Origin: Oceanospirillales bacterium
Lineage (GTDB): Bacteria > Pseudomonadota > Gammaproteobacteria > Pseudomonadales > Balneatricaceae
Direction of reading: 5' to 3'
DNA length: 64,000 nt
Assembly (NCBI GenBank): GCA_018223185.1
Contig: JAAEYW010000009.1
Span: 62,001 to 126,000, forward strand
Numbering within the stretch: the stretch's first letter is position 1; each line of letters opens with the position of its first letter. Made by a program: the position numbers and the translations under genes. Of this stretch, positions 44,919-54,127 are shown piece by piece. The notes under the pieces are model-generated. The model was not told where the DNA came from. It saw only the letters and a program-made list of their open reading frames with translations, and did no database searches.

Positions 44919-44960
44919 CAGGTTTTCAGGGGGGGAAGACGATTGTTCCCTGAAAACCTG
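44919..44960. terminator. Inverted repeat between convergent genes
   Basis: Perfect 13-bp arms CAGGTTTTCAGGG (44919-44931) and CCCTGAAAACCTG (44948-44960) between the PDC-protein stop and the pheA stop. The T-runs are poor, so termination in either direction is likely but not certain. Confidence 0.55.
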
Positions 44961-44969
44961 CCGGTCAAT

Positions 44970-45836
44970 TTACTCCGGCAGTGGCCGGTTCTGTGCACGG
45001 AACTCATGGGCTTCATAGGTGCCCAGGTTGCGCATCTCTTTGGTAAAGAAGGCCAGTTCCTGCAGTGCATACTGCATCATCCGGTCATCGGGATGTCCCT
45101 CAACGTCCAGATGAAAGCTGGCACCTTTGGTCAGGCCGTTGCCCATATAACTTTCCAGTTTCACCATATTGATGCCGTTGGTGGCAAAGCCACCCAGCGC
45201 TTTATAGAGCGCGGCAGGGATGTTGCGCACGGTAAACATCAGTGAGGTGATGTAGGAAACCTCGGCTTTACGCTCCGGAATGCCCTGTTCACTGGACAGA
45301 ATAAGGAAGCGGGTGGTGTTGCCGGTGACATCCTGAAAATTGTCCCGCAGGATCTCCAGATCGTAAAGCTCGGCTGCGAGGCTGGAAGCGATAGCGCCAT
45401 GGGTGTTATCCGGGCTTTGTGCCAGTTCATAGGCAGAGCCCGCTGTGTCAAAAGCGGCTATAGGTTCCAGGCCCAGCTGTTTGATATGTCCGTCACACTG
45501 TGCCAGCGCCTGTGGGTGTGATGAAACCGTTTTCAGCTGTTCAACTGTGGTCCCCCTGATGCCCAGCAGACAGTGATTAACCGGTTCAAAATGCTCGCCG
45601 ATAATATGTAACTCACTTTTAGGCATCAGCCGGTAGATCTCTTCCACCCGTCCTGCCGTTGAGTTTTCCAGCGGGATCATTGCCAGTTTGGCTTTGCCCT
45701 GGTCCACCATCAACATTGCTTCAACAAAGGTTTCACAGGCAAATGCCTCCATCTCAGGGAAAACCCGTCGACAGGATAGATGTGAGTAGGCGCCTTCGAC
45801 GCCCTGAAAAGCGATAATGTTCGGTGCAGCTGACAT
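44970..45836 (-). CDS. pheA: Prephenate dehydratase
   Basis: 288 residues, the monofunctional form without chorismate mutase. The catalytic domain (1-180) shows FQGVEGAYSHLSC, AMIPLENSTAGRVEEIYRL and DVTGNTTRFLILS, with the catalytic Thr of TTRF. The C-terminal ACT domain (about 195-275) reads TVRNIPAALYKALGGFATNGINMVKLESYM. It makes phenylpyruvate in phenylalanine synthesis and is usually inhibited by Phe through the ACT domain. Confidence 0.94.
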   Translation of the reverse strand: MSAAPNIIAFQGVEGAYSHLSCRRVFPEMEAFACETFVEAMLMVDQGKAKLAMIPLENSTAGRVEEIYRLMPKSELHIIGEHFEPVNHCLLGIRGTTVEQLKTVSSHPQALAQCDGHIKQLGLEPIAAFDTAGSAYELAQSPDNTHGAIASSLAAELYDLEILRDNFQDVTGNTTRFLILSSEQGIPERKAEVSYITSLMFTVRNIPAALYKALGGFATNGINMVKLESYMGNGLTKGASFHLDVEGHPDDRMMQYALQELAFFTKEMRNLGTYEAHEFRAQNRPLPE

Positions 45837-45964
45837 GTTGATTCCGGTTAATCAAAATAAGTAAGGCGCCAATTATGTCACAGAATTTGATTTTTGCAGT
45901 GAGCAGACAGACATTTTTCAGTAATATGGCAGCAACTTTGTTGCCAGCTTAATTTGGGACCCCG

Positions 45965-46663
45965 ATGACTCCGGAACGTACCGCGAAACTTATTCAAACC
46001 CTCGACCGCCGCCAGCCCGATCTTACCCTGATCACCGATCAGGTGCATAAGCCCCGCAATATTGCGGCATTGATTCGCACCTGCGATGCAGTGGGAATTC
46101 CGCGCATCCATACCGTGACTCCCAAAGAGGGTTATGCGTTTAAGGGCACCACACGGGGCAGTGACCGCTGGGTGACGACGCAAAACCATAACAGTGTCGA
46201 AGTGGCGGTTGCCGGGGCCAAAGCTCAGGGGATGAAAATCTATGCGGCACATTTTTCAGACCGGGCAATCGATTATCGGGATGTGGATTTCACCGAACCC
46301 TGTGCGCTGCTGATGGGGGCGGAAAAATTTGGCGTCAGTGATGCGGGCGCTGCACTGGCTGATGAGCATATCCTGATCCCGATGATGGGGATGGTGGGGT
46401 CACTGAATGTATCCACCGCTGCTGGCATTATTCTGGTGGAAGCTCAGAACCAGCGCCTGAAAGCGGGAATGTATGAAGAGTCCCGGCTTGATCCACAGGA
46501 ATATAGGGATACTCTGTTTGAATGGAGCTTTCCAGATCTTGCTGATTTTTGCCATAAAAAGGGGCTGGAATATCCGCCTATGGATGATCTGCTGGTGCTA
46601 ACGGATGCGCCTGCCTGGTATCAGGCTGTGCGTGATGGGTCCGCTTTGAGACGGCAGTGGTAA
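45965..46663 (+). CDS. trmH: tRNA (guanosine-18-2'-O)-methyltransferase
   Basis: 232 residues. SPOUT fold: HKPRNIAALIRTCDAVGIP (motif 1 with Asn/Arg), ALLMGAEKFGVSD (motif 2, with GAEKFG for GxExxG) and IPMMGMVGSLNVSTAAGIIL (motif 3, knot Ser-Leu-Asn-Val-Ser). It methylates the ribose of G18 in the tRNA D-loop. The C-terminal LADFCHKKGLEYPPMDDLL tail matches TrmH. It is divergent from pheA and precedes dctB in the same direction. Confidence 0.94.
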   Translation: MTPERTAKLIQTLDRRQPDLTLITDQVHKPRNIAALIRTCDAVGIPRIHTVTPKEGYAFKGTTRGSDRWVTTQNHNSVEVAVAGAKAQGMKIYAAHFSDRAIDYRDVDFTEPCALLMGAEKFGVSDAGAALADEHILIPMMGMVGSLNVSTAAGIILVEAQNQRLKAGMYEESRLDPQEYRDTLFEWSFPDLADFCHKKGLEYPPMDDLLVLTDAPAWYQAVRDGSALRRQW

Positions 46664-46730
46664 TGGCTTTCTGAGGTTATGACCTCTGCTTTTATTACCC
46701 GTTGTTCAGACATATAACAGGAGAGAGTGA

Positions 46731-48827
46731 GTGCAGTTTCCGCGTTTTTTTCCGCTTGCCCTGTTGATGTTGCTGCTCTCTCTTATCAGTACGATTCTGG
46801 TGACTCAGTTTGTGCGCAACTGGGCGCTTTCCGATCTGAAGGAGAGCGGTGAAAGCCAGCTGCTGAATATTATCAGTCAGACCCGTACGGAACTGGCTGA
46901 CTATAAATACCTGCCATTCCTCATATCACAAAGTAACGATGTGGCTGAACTGCTGGGCAATCCCACCCCGGACAGAATTGCCCGGGTGAGTCGTTATCTT
47001 GAGCAGACAAATCTTGTGGCCGGCTCTACGGCCCTGTTTGTCCTTGATGCTCAGGGACGTGCTCAGGCGTTCAGCCACTGGCGGGCACAACAGGACTTCT
47101 ACACCGTCAGTCACCGCCAGCAAACCTACTTTTTGCAGGCGCTGGAGGGACAGCAGGGGTTTCAGGTGGTATTGCCCTCTGATGAAAGTGACGGCGCTGT
47201 CTATCTCTCGGCGCCGGTCTATGTGAAGCGTAAGCTGACCGGGGTGGCCACCGTCCGGCTGGATCTGGAGCTGTTGCAGGCCGGGCTGGATCAGGCAAGT
47301 CATTACCTGTTCAGCAAAGAGGGGCATATTCTGATCGCCAGTAAACCCTTTCAGGCGGCTAAACAGTTACAGGATGTCGTGCAGAAGCAACGCACTGATC
47401 AGCTCTATGATGGTTCTGATATCACCGTGGTCGAACTGGAAAGCGGCACCCGGGCAGTGTTGCAGACAGTCTCTCTGGATGATCTTGGCTGGCAGGTATC
47501 GGTGTTGAATGATCTGCAGGAGGTGAGCCGGATTCAGCGAAATGCGACCCTGTTTACTATCGCGTTCTGTATTGTTATCTCGTTGCTGGTCTTTCTGTTG
47601 CGGGAGCGACAGCTGAAGCATATCTCCAGACGAGAGACGCAGCAGGCGCTGGAGCGGAGCGAATCGCGGCAGCGGGATATTATCAATAACGCTCATGTCG
47701 GCATGATTACCCTGGATAGCCAGGGACAGATTCTGTTTATTAACCCGATGGCGATGCAGCAGTTTGGTGTGTCGATGCCGCGGATTAAGGGCAACTATAT
47801 TGGTGACCTTATCGAGCCTGAAGTTTTGCAGGGGGTCCTGAAACGGGTTCTGGACCGGTTGGGAAGTCGCGGTTTCGCTCCGGTCACTGCGATGGAAACG
47901 GTGGGTAAACGGTCGGATGGCAATACATTTCCCATGCTGTTTTCAATCAAGCAGATGAAGCGCGAGGCAAGCGCTAATTATCTGGTGACGGTTATCGATA
48001 TTACCCCGCGTAAACGTCTGGAGCGGGCGCTGCAGAAAGCCAATGATCAGCTTGAACATCAGGTTCAGCAGCGCACTCAGGCGCTGAGGGAAGCTCAGGA
48101 TGAGTTAGTCCAGGCTGAGAAAATGGCGGCATTAGGACGCATGTCGTCAGCGGTCGTCCACGAGTTAAATCAGCCACTAACGGCCCTGAGAACCTATATT
48201 GCGATCTGTCGACAGCTGATCGGACGGCAGGAAACTGAGCAGCTGGACAGTAATCTTGAACTGATAAATGATCTGATCAGCCGGATGGTTGTGCTCACCC
48301 GGCAACTGAAAACCTTTGCGTACCGGAAACCACAGCATCTTTCCCCGGTTGACCCTTTACTGGCGCTGGATCAGGTGGTTGATCTGTTTCGCGGGCGAAT
48401 GGAACAGCAGCAGATTGAGTTGGATTATCCCCGGTCTGAATCCCGCTCCGCCCCCGGTGCCGATCTGCAGCTGCGGGTTAGCGGTGACAGTGCCCGGCTG
48501 GAGCAGATATTTGTCAATCTGATCAGCAACGGATGTGATGCTCTGACGGATGTGGCCGAACCACGACTGTCGATTCAGATACACTGTAGTGCAGAAACGG
48601 TTAGTATTGATGTCATTGATAATGGCGGCGGTATTGATGAACAGAACCAGACGCAGCTGTTTGAGCCTTTCTTTACCACCAAGCCGATTGGTGAGGGGCT
48701 GGGCTTAGGCCTGCCTATCGTCCGTTCAATCGTGCATGACCTGGGAGGGACTATCCGGGTTAGCAGCCGGCCGGGTTATACCTGCTTTAGTGTTACCCTG
48801 CCATTAATCAGACAGTCAGAGGAGTGA
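46731..48827 (+). CDS. dctB: DctB-like sensor histidine kinase with dCache and PAS domains
   Basis: 698 residues from a GTG at 46731 preceded by AGGAGAG. TM1 about 6-26; periplasmic double-Cache region about 35-275 (AQAFSHWRAQQDFYTVSHRQQTYF is DctB-like); TM2 about 277-295; PAS domain about 312-430; coiled coil; H-box MSSAVVHELNQPLTALRTYI; N-box NLISNGCDAL; G-boxes DNGGGI and GLGLGLPIV. The Cache domain of DctB relatives binds C4-dicarboxylates or similar acids. Its target, given the context, is the TAXI TRAP transporter downstream. Confidence 0.92.
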   Translation: MQFPRFFPLALLMLLLSLISTILVTQFVRNWALSDLKESGESQLLNIISQTRTELADYKYLPFLISQSNDVAELLGNPTPDRIARVSRYLEQTNLVAGSTALFVLDAQGRAQAFSHWRAQQDFYTVSHRQQTYFLQALEGQQGFQVVLPSDESDGAVYLSAPVYVKRKLTGVATVRLDLELLQAGLDQASHYLFSKEGHILIASKPFQAAKQLQDVVQKQRTDQLYDGSDITVVELESGTRAVLQTVSLDDLGWQVSVLNDLQEVSRIQRNATLFTIAFCIVISLLVFLLRERQLKHISRRETQQALERSESRQRDIINNAHVGMITLDSQGQILFINPMAMQQFGVSMPRIKGNYIGDLIEPEVLQGVLKRVLDRLGSRGFAPVTAMETVGKRSDGNTFPMLFSIKQMKREASANYLVTVIDITPRKRLERALQKANDQLEHQVQQRTQALREAQDELVQAEKMAALGRMSSAVVHELNQPLTALRTYIAICRQLIGRQETEQLDSNLELINDLISRMVVLTRQLKTFAYRKPQHLSPVDPLLALDQVVDLFRGRMEQQQIELDYPRSESRSAPGADLQLRVSGDSARLEQIFVNLISNGCDALTDVAEPRLSIQIHCSAETVSIDVIDNGGGIDEQNQTQLFEPFFTTKPIGEGLGLGLPIVRSIVHDLGGTIRVSSRPGYTCFSVTLPLIRQSEE

Positions 48828-48829
48828 GA

Positions 48830-50206
48830 ATGAACAGAGGTCAGGTATTGCTGGTGGACGATGATCCGGTTATTCGGCAATCAACATCGCTGTGGTTGAA
48901 GATGGCAGGGTTTGATGTCATCGCCTGTGACCGGGCAACTGAGGCGCTGACCCTCCTCAATGAGCAGTTTCCCGGAGTGGTGGTCAGTGATGTGCGAATG
49001 CCACAGATGGATGGCCTGCAGTTTATGAAGGAAGCCCGCTGCATCATCCCTGAACTGCCGGTGATTCTGATAACCGGTCACGGTGATGTGGATATGGCCA
49101 TTGGCGCGATGCGCGATGGTGCCTATGACTTTATTGAGAAACCCTTTGTGCCTGAACGGTTGGTTGAAACGATAAACCGTGCGTGTGAAAAGCGGCTGCT
49201 GGTGCTGGAGAATCTGCGTTTGCAGCAGGATCTTGCATCCCGCAGCGGTATTGACGCTAAGATTATCGGCATATCGCCTGCTATCCAGAAACTGCGACGA
49301 GATATTCTTAAATATGCCGCGTTGAATACCAATGTGATTATTTATGGCGAGACCGGCAGCGGAAAAGAGCTGGTCGCCCAGTGCCTGCATGAGTTCAGCC
49401 CCCGTAGTGAACGTAATTTTGTACCGATCAACTGCGGCGCGATTCCGGAAAACCTGATTGAAACCGAGTTGTTTGGACATGAAGCCGGGGCATTTACCGG
49501 TGCTGCAAAAAAACGGACCGGTAAGTTTCAGCATGCGGATGGCGGCACATTGTTGCTGGATGAGATTGAAAGTATGCCTGCCAGTCTGCAGGTAAAGATA
49601 TTGCGCAGTTTGCAGGAGGGTGTGATTGAACCGCTGGGGTCCAATAAACAAGTGCCGGTGGATCTGCGTATTGTCGCTGCATCTAAAGCCGATCTGTCTG
49701 TAGAGGAGAACTTCCGTCAGGATCTTTACTACCGGCTTAATGTGTCCTGTCTCTATCTTTCTCCGTTACGTGAACGCATTGAAGATATTCCGTTGCTGTT
49801 TGAATACTATGCCCGCCAGGCAGCTGCCCAGCATGGGCGTGAGCTGCGCAGAATAACCCGTCAGGATCTGACCAACCTGCAACAGTACTCCTGGCCCGGT
49901 AATGTCCGGGAACTGAAGAATATCGCCGTGCGTTATGCGCTGGATGATATGCAGCCGGTAGCTGATCTTATCTACCCTGAAACGGTTATTGAACCGGTCG
50001 GCAGTCATCGTCTGGAGAACACTCTGCCTCTGGCTGCCCAGGTGGCAAATTTTGAATATAAGGTGATCTGCGACGCCTTGCAGCAGCACAATGGCAATAT
50101 CAAAGCGGTGATGGAGATGCTGGATCTGCCACGCCGGACACTTAACCAGAAAATGGTCAAATATCAGATCGACCGCGCTCACTTCATCGACTCCACCGGA
50201 GAATAG
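48830..50206 (+). CDS. dctD: DctD-like sigma-54 response regulator
   Basis: 458 residues from the ATG at 48830, with AGAGGAG 6 bases upstream; it is 2 bases from the dctB stop. Receiver domain 3-120 (VDDDPVIRQ, phospho-Asp in VVSDVRMPQMDG, Lys in DFIEKPFVP). AAA+ domain about 142-370 (GETGSGKE, GAFTGAAKK, GGTLLLDEIES, WPGNVRELKN). Fis-type helix-turn-helix near the end (NIKAVMEMLDLPRRTLNQKM). It should activate the sigma-54 promoter at 50442 from the palindromic sites at 50203-50369. Confidence 0.94.
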   Translation: MNRGQVLLVDDDPVIRQSTSLWLKMAGFDVIACDRATEALTLLNEQFPGVVVSDVRMPQMDGLQFMKEARCIIPELPVILITGHGDVDMAIGAMRDGAYDFIEKPFVPERLVETINRACEKRLLVLENLRLQQDLASRSGIDAKIIGISPAIQKLRRDILKYAALNTNVIIYGETGSGKELVAQCLHEFSPRSERNFVPINCGAIPENLIETELFGHEAGAFTGAAKKRTGKFQHADGGTLLLDEIESMPASLQVKILRSLQEGVIEPLGSNKQVPVDLRIVAASKADLSVEENFRQDLYYRLNVSCLYLSPLRERIEDIPLLFEYYARQAAAQHGRELRRITRQDLTNLQQYSWPGNVRELKNIAVRYALDDMQPVADLIYPETVIEPVGSHRLENTLPLAAQVANFEYKVICDALQQHNGNIKAVMEMLDLPRRTLNQKMVKYQIDRAHFIDSTGE

Positions 50207-50222
50207 GCAAAAATTTGCTTAT
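50203..50222. promoter_or_regulatory. Candidate DctD upstream site 1
   Basis: Imperfect 20-bp palindrome ATAGGCAAAAATTTGCTTAT, 8 of 10 positions symmetric, overlapping the dctD stop codon. Its right arm TTGCTTAT is identical to that of site 2. Centre about 113 bases from site 2. Confidence 0.55.
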
Positions 50223-50315
50223 TCTCCCCGCATTCCTGAAAAACTCTGCTTTACTTTAATTTTACTGACCCCGATGTGTGGTTTTTGTACGCGACAGCGG
50301 GTGAATAACACAGAT

Positions 50316-50335
50316 ATAAGCAAGATCTTGCTTAT
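50316..50335. promoter_or_regulatory. Candidate DctD upstream site 2
   Basis: Perfect 20-bp palindrome ATAAGCAAGATCTTGCTTAT centred about 120 bases ahead of the sigma-54 element, the normal range for enhancer-binding proteins. Confidence 0.75.
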
Positions 50336-50349
50336 CATTTGTGTTGGTA

Positions 50350-50369
50350 ATAGGCAGTTTTTTGCTCAT
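50350..50369. promoter_or_regulatory. Candidate DctD upstream site 3
   Basis: Weaker palindrome ATAGGCAGTTTTTTGCTCAT, same GCA...TGC spacing as sites 1 and 2, with its centre 34 bases (about three helical turns) from site 2. Confidence 0.45.
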
Positions 50370-50441
50370 GATGTAAGACTTTAAACAAGCTTGTTGGTTA
50401 ATAGTCTATATTTATCAAGTGCTTGGTATTTATTTTTTGGC

Positions 50442-50458
50442 TTGGCACTGACATTGCT
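50442..50458 (+). promoter_or_regulatory. Sigma-54 promoter of the TAXI TRAP operon
   Basis: TTGGCAC-TGACA-TTGCT matches the sigma-54 consensus at every conserved position, with GG (50444) and GC (50456) ten bases apart. Transcription should begin near 50469, about 36 bases ahead of the binding-protein ATG. Confidence 0.92.
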
Positions 50459-50504
50459 TAATAAAACGGACACTAACAATAAATCCCGAGAGAAGGAATT
50501 TAAC

Positions 50505-51533
50505 ATGCAAAGTAGTAAACGAACTCTGATCAAAGGCCTGGGCCTTGCCGTCACACTGAGTGCGGCACTGGGTGGCGCTGCCATCGCACAGGCTGAAGAG
50601 AATCGCTCCTATATTCTTGCGACCGCCTCTACCGGAGGAACCTACTATCCTGTTGGCGTGGCGCTGGCAACCCTGACAAAAGTGAAGCTTGAACCTAAAT
50701 ATAAGGTGTCATTGTCTGCCATTAACTCTGCCGGGTCCGGTGAAAACATTAAGCTGCTGAGCGAAAATGAAGCCCAGTTTGCGATTCTGCAGGGACTCTA
50801 TGGCGCATGGGCCTGGAATGGTGAGGGTGCTTTCGCTTCAACGGGGCCGAAGAAGAACCTCCGTTCTGTTTCTATGCTGTGGCAGAACGTTGAGCAGTTT
50901 GTTATTAAATCAGATCTGGCAAAGACCGGTACTGTTGATGACCTTAATGCCCTGCAGGGTAAGAAATTCTCAATCGGCAAGAAAAACTCCGGTACGGAGG
51001 GCTCTGGTCTGCAGATTCTGAAAGGCCTGGGCACCGATGCGGCTAGCTTAGATATGGCTTACATGGGCTATGGCCCCAGTGCTGATGCACTGCAGAACGG
51101 TACCATCGAAGGGATGAATATTCCGTCAGGTGTGCCAACATCAGCTATCACCCGTGCCTATGCATCGCTGGGCAGTGATATGACAGTGCTGGACTTTACT
51201 GATGAACAGATCCAAAAAGCCAATGGTCGCTATAAGCTCTGGACCCGTTATGTGATTCCGGCCAATACCTATCCGGGTCAGGTTAAAGACATCAACACTA
51301 TGGCTCAGCCTAACTTCCTGGCAGTACGCGATGACCTGTCAGAGGAAGATGTTTATCTGCTGACTAAAACCATCTACGAAAACCTGCCGTTCCTGAACGG
51401 TATTCATAAGGCAACCAAGGCGATGTCTCTTGAAAAGGCGATTGAAGGTTTGCCACTGCCTCTGCACCCGGGTGCTGCCCGTTACTACAAAGAAGCGGGT
51501 CTGACTATTCCTGAGCATCTTATCGCTGAGTGA
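50505..51533 (+). CDS. TAXI-family TRAP transporter solute-binding protein
   Basis: 342 residues from the ATG at 50505 (GAGAGAAGGAATT upstream). This start gives a signal peptide with a twin-Lys/Arg head ending at AAIAQAEE; an in-frame start further up would fall ahead of the sigma-54 promoter. The TAXI signature is LATASTGGTYYPVGVALATL, then SAINSAGSGENIKLLSENEAQFAILQG and KKFSIGKKNSGTEGSGLQIL. It captures an organic acid or amino acid in the periplasm for the fused permease. DctBD control suggests a carboxylate. Confidence 0.93.
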   Translation: MQSSKRTLIKGLGLAVTLSAALGGAAIAQAEENRSYILATASTGGTYYPVGVALATLTKVKLEPKYKVSLSAINSAGSGENIKLLSENEAQFAILQGLYGAWAWNGEGAFASTGPKKNLRSVSMLWQNVEQFVIKSDLAKTGTVDDLNALQGKKFSIGKKNSGTEGSGLQILKGLGTDAASLDMAYMGYGPSADALQNGTIEGMNIPSGVPTSAITRAYASLGSDMTVLDFTDEQIQKANGRYKLWTRYVIPANTYPGQVKDINTMAQPNFLAVRDDLSEEDVYLLTKTIYENLPFLNGIHKATKAMSLEKAIEGLPLPLHPGAARYYKEAGLTIPEHLIAE

Positions 51534-51576
51534 TCTGTATCGCTGAGCTGTATTGTTAATCAGTTCGGCGATCTGA

Positions 51577-51599
51577 CGGGGGCGCGCTGTAAGCCCCCG
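51577..51599. promoter_or_regulatory. Intercistronic hairpin
   Basis: CGGGGGC/GCCCCCG stem with a 9-base loop between the binding-protein and permease genes, without a T-run. It probably protects the 3' end of the abundant binding-protein mRNA or tempers read-through. Confidence 0.5.
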
Positions 51600-51639
51600 C
51601 TATCTTATGTTTTACGTTCATCGTCAACGGAATACCGCT

Positions 51640-53781
51640 ATGAGTTCTATTGATACCAATACCGACCAGGAAACAGCCGCAAAACTGAAAAGTCTTGAGC
51701 TGTTACAGCGTCCGGAGCATTCGCTTACAGGACGTTTTATTTACTGGGCCGGTGTTCTTTTTGCCCTGGTACATATCTACTTTAATACCCTGAGTACCGT
51801 CTCTGAATTATGGGTGTCTGCTATCCATTTTGGCGGCTTTGCTATGTTGTGTGCTCTGATGGTTCCGATGGTGCGCAGCAGTACTGTGGCCGGTCGTCGT
51901 GTCACACTGATTCTGGATATTCTCTTAGGGTGTGCCGCGGTTATCTGTGCGCTTTATCTGATTGGCTTTGAAGATGCCCTCTATGCCCGCGGTGTTAAGT
52001 TTGACGATCTCGACTGGGTTTTCTCACTGTGCGCAATCTTTATTGCGCTGGAGATGGCACGCCGCACGACTGGCTGGTTTATCCCCTGCATGATTCTGGT
52101 CGCCCTGACCTATGTATTCTGGTGGGGACAGTATATTGATGGAATTTTTGGTTTTCCGGGCCTGAGTCTGGAAACACTGCTTTATCGTAGCTACTTCTCT
52201 TCTGAAGGGATGTTTGGTCAGATTGCCCGAATTTCCTGGACCTATGTCTTTATGTTTATTCTCTTCGGCGCCTTTCTGGTGAAGTCCGGTGCCGGGGATT
52301 TCATTATTGAGTTGTCCCGCTGCGCTGCGGGGCGGATGGTAGGCGGTCCCGGATTTGTTGCGGTGCTGGGCTCTGGCCTGATGGGCTCGGTGTCCGGTTC
52401 ATCTGTGGCAAATACCGTGTCTACCGGGGTCATTACCATTCCGCTGATGCAGAAAGCCGGTTTTCCTGCCCGGTTTGCTGCCGGCGTTGAAGCCGCAGCC
52501 TCTACCGGAGGGCAGCTGATGCCTCCGGTGATGGGGGCCGGGGCGTTTATTATGGCGTCCTATACACAGATCCCTTATGTGGATGTGATCGCTGTGGCGG
52601 CATTGCCGGCATTGCTGTACTTCCTTTCGGTGGGCTTTTTTGTTCGTGTCGAAGCGATGCGTAGTCACGCGCACGCAGTAGAGCTGGATACCCGTCCCAT
52701 CGGTGAAGTGTTTAAGGATGGCTGGCATTATCTGTTGCCGCTGGTGGTGCTGGTCAGTTTGCTGATCTACGGTTTTACACCCACTTATGCCGCAGGTATC
52801 TCCATTATTTCGGTGGTTGTTTCATCCTGGTTGTCAAGGCACCCGATGGGCCTCATGGATATCTTCGATGCGCTGGCACAGGGCTCCAAAAATATGGCGA
52901 CAACGGCGATGCTGTTGATTGCCGTTGGCCTGGTGGTTAACGTGGTAGCGATGACCGGTATCGGTAATACATTTTCTCTGATGGTTGCTGAATGGGCTGG
53001 CGGAAGTCTGCTGATCACTCTTCTGCTGGTGGCGCTGGCGTCTTTGATTCTTGGCATGGGGTTGCCGGTCACTGCGGCCTATATTGTTCTGGCAACGCTG
53101 TCGGCCCCTGCGCTGTACAACCTGATTGCGGAGATGCAGCTGGTGGATATGATGGTCAGTGGCACGCTGCCGGAAGTCGCCCGAACCATCTTCCTGTTGG
53201 TTGATGTCGAGAAAGCCGCGCTGTTGGCTGAGCCGATGAGCAAAATTGATGCACAGCAGCTATTGGCGCTGGTGCCGGGTGATTTTAAAGGTCAGTTGCT
53301 CGAACAGGCGATCGATCCGGCGCACCTGACTATGATTCTGTTGTCTGCGCATATGATCATTTTCTGGTTGTCTCAGGATTCCAATGTCACTCCTCCGGTC
53401 TGTCTGACGGCATTTGCTGCCGCAGCTATTGCTAAGACGCCGCCTATGGCGACCGGCTTTACCGCCTGGAAAATTGCGAAGGGTCTCTATATTGTGCCGC
53501 TGCTGTTTGCCTATACCAACTTTATCGGTGGGACGACTGCAGAGGTGCTGAGTATCTTCTTCTTCTCAATCTTCGGTATTTACGCCCTGGTTGGCTTTAT
53601 GGAGGGGTATCTGGAAAGCCCGCTCAATCCACTGTTACGACTGATCTCGGGTGCAGCGGGAGGCGTTATGCTATGGCCCCATGGTGAGTGGTGGATCAGT
53701 AGTCTGGGCTTGCTGGTTTTTATTGCGCTGTTTATCTACAGCCGTGCCCGCAGAGAGAACCCGACAGCTGCTTTGGCATAG
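51640..53781 (+). CDS. TRAP transporter fused 4TM-12TM permease (TAXI type)
   Basis: 713 residues from the ATG at 51640; an alternative ATG lies 33 bases upstream. The N-terminal small-subunit-like part (about 40-165) is fused to the large DctM-like part. Markers: GPGFVAVLGSGLMGSVSGSSVANTVSTGVITIPLM, GFPARFAAGVEAAASTGGQLMPPVMGAGAFIMA, LGMGLPVTAAYIVLA and SQDSNVTPPVCLTAFAAAAIA, all conserved in fused TAXI permeases. It uses a Na+ gradient to move solute delivered by the binding protein. It ends before the terminator at 53814. Confidence 0.94.
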   Translation: MSSIDTNTDQETAAKLKSLELLQRPEHSLTGRFIYWAGVLFALVHIYFNTLSTVSELWVSAIHFGGFAMLCALMVPMVRSSTVAGRRVTLILDILLGCAAVICALYLIGFEDALYARGVKFDDLDWVFSLCAIFIALEMARRTTGWFIPCMILVALTYVFWWGQYIDGIFGFPGLSLETLLYRSYFSSEGMFGQIARISWTYVFMFILFGAFLVKSGAGDFIIELSRCAAGRMVGGPGFVAVLGSGLMGSVSGSSVANTVSTGVITIPLMQKAGFPARFAAGVEAAASTGGQLMPPVMGAGAFIMASYTQIPYVDVIAVAALPALLYFLSVGFFVRVEAMRSHAHAVELDTRPIGEVFKDGWHYLLPLVVLVSLLIYGFTPTYAAGISIISVVVSSWLSRHPMGLMDIFDALAQGSKNMATTAMLLIAVGLVVNVVAMTGIGNTFSLMVAEWAGGSLLITLLLVALASLILGMGLPVTAAYIVLATLSAPALYNLIAEMQLVDMMVSGTLPEVARTIFLLVDVEKAALLAEPMSKIDAQQLLALVPGDFKGQLLEQAIDPAHLTMILLSAHMIIFWLSQDSNVTPPVCLTAFAAAAIAKTPPMATGFTAWKIAKGLYIVPLLFAYTNFIGGTTAEVLSIFFFSIFGIYALVGFMEGYLESPLNPLLRLISGAAGGVMLWPHGEWWISSLGLLVFIALFIYSRARRENPTAALA

Positions 53782-53813
53782 CGCCGCAACAGATAACCCC
53801 AACTGATTAATTT

Positions 53814-53840
53814 AAAACCGGCTTTTTAAGCCGGTTTTTT
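53814..53840 (+). terminator. Rho-independent terminator
   Basis: AAAACCGGCTT/AAGCCGGTTTTTT with a short T loop, 33 bases after the TRAP permease stop. In the rest of the gap to 54127 the only structure seen is an imperfect inverted repeat AATAGTGA/TCACTTATT near 53856-53878. Confidence 0.88.
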
Positions 53841-54127
53841 CGTTTTTAAGATAAATAGTGAGTAATATCACTTATTCATAAGACGGCAATTTGTTAAATT
53901 GTCGCTTGGAGCTCTGGTTCCTCGTACTGTATTCGCAGCCCGGTATAGCTTTTGTTGCCGCGTGTTTGCAAGATACTGACAGTATGAAAAAGGCTGGCTT
54001 TATATATGGCTTACAACAGTGGATGTTATGGCCGCCAGTCTTCCGCTTAATTCCGGGGGGGAGTTAAGTGGTAAAAAAATGCTATGAAGACGCTCTTAAA
54101 AAGCGCTTCTGAATTGCGGAAGGGATT

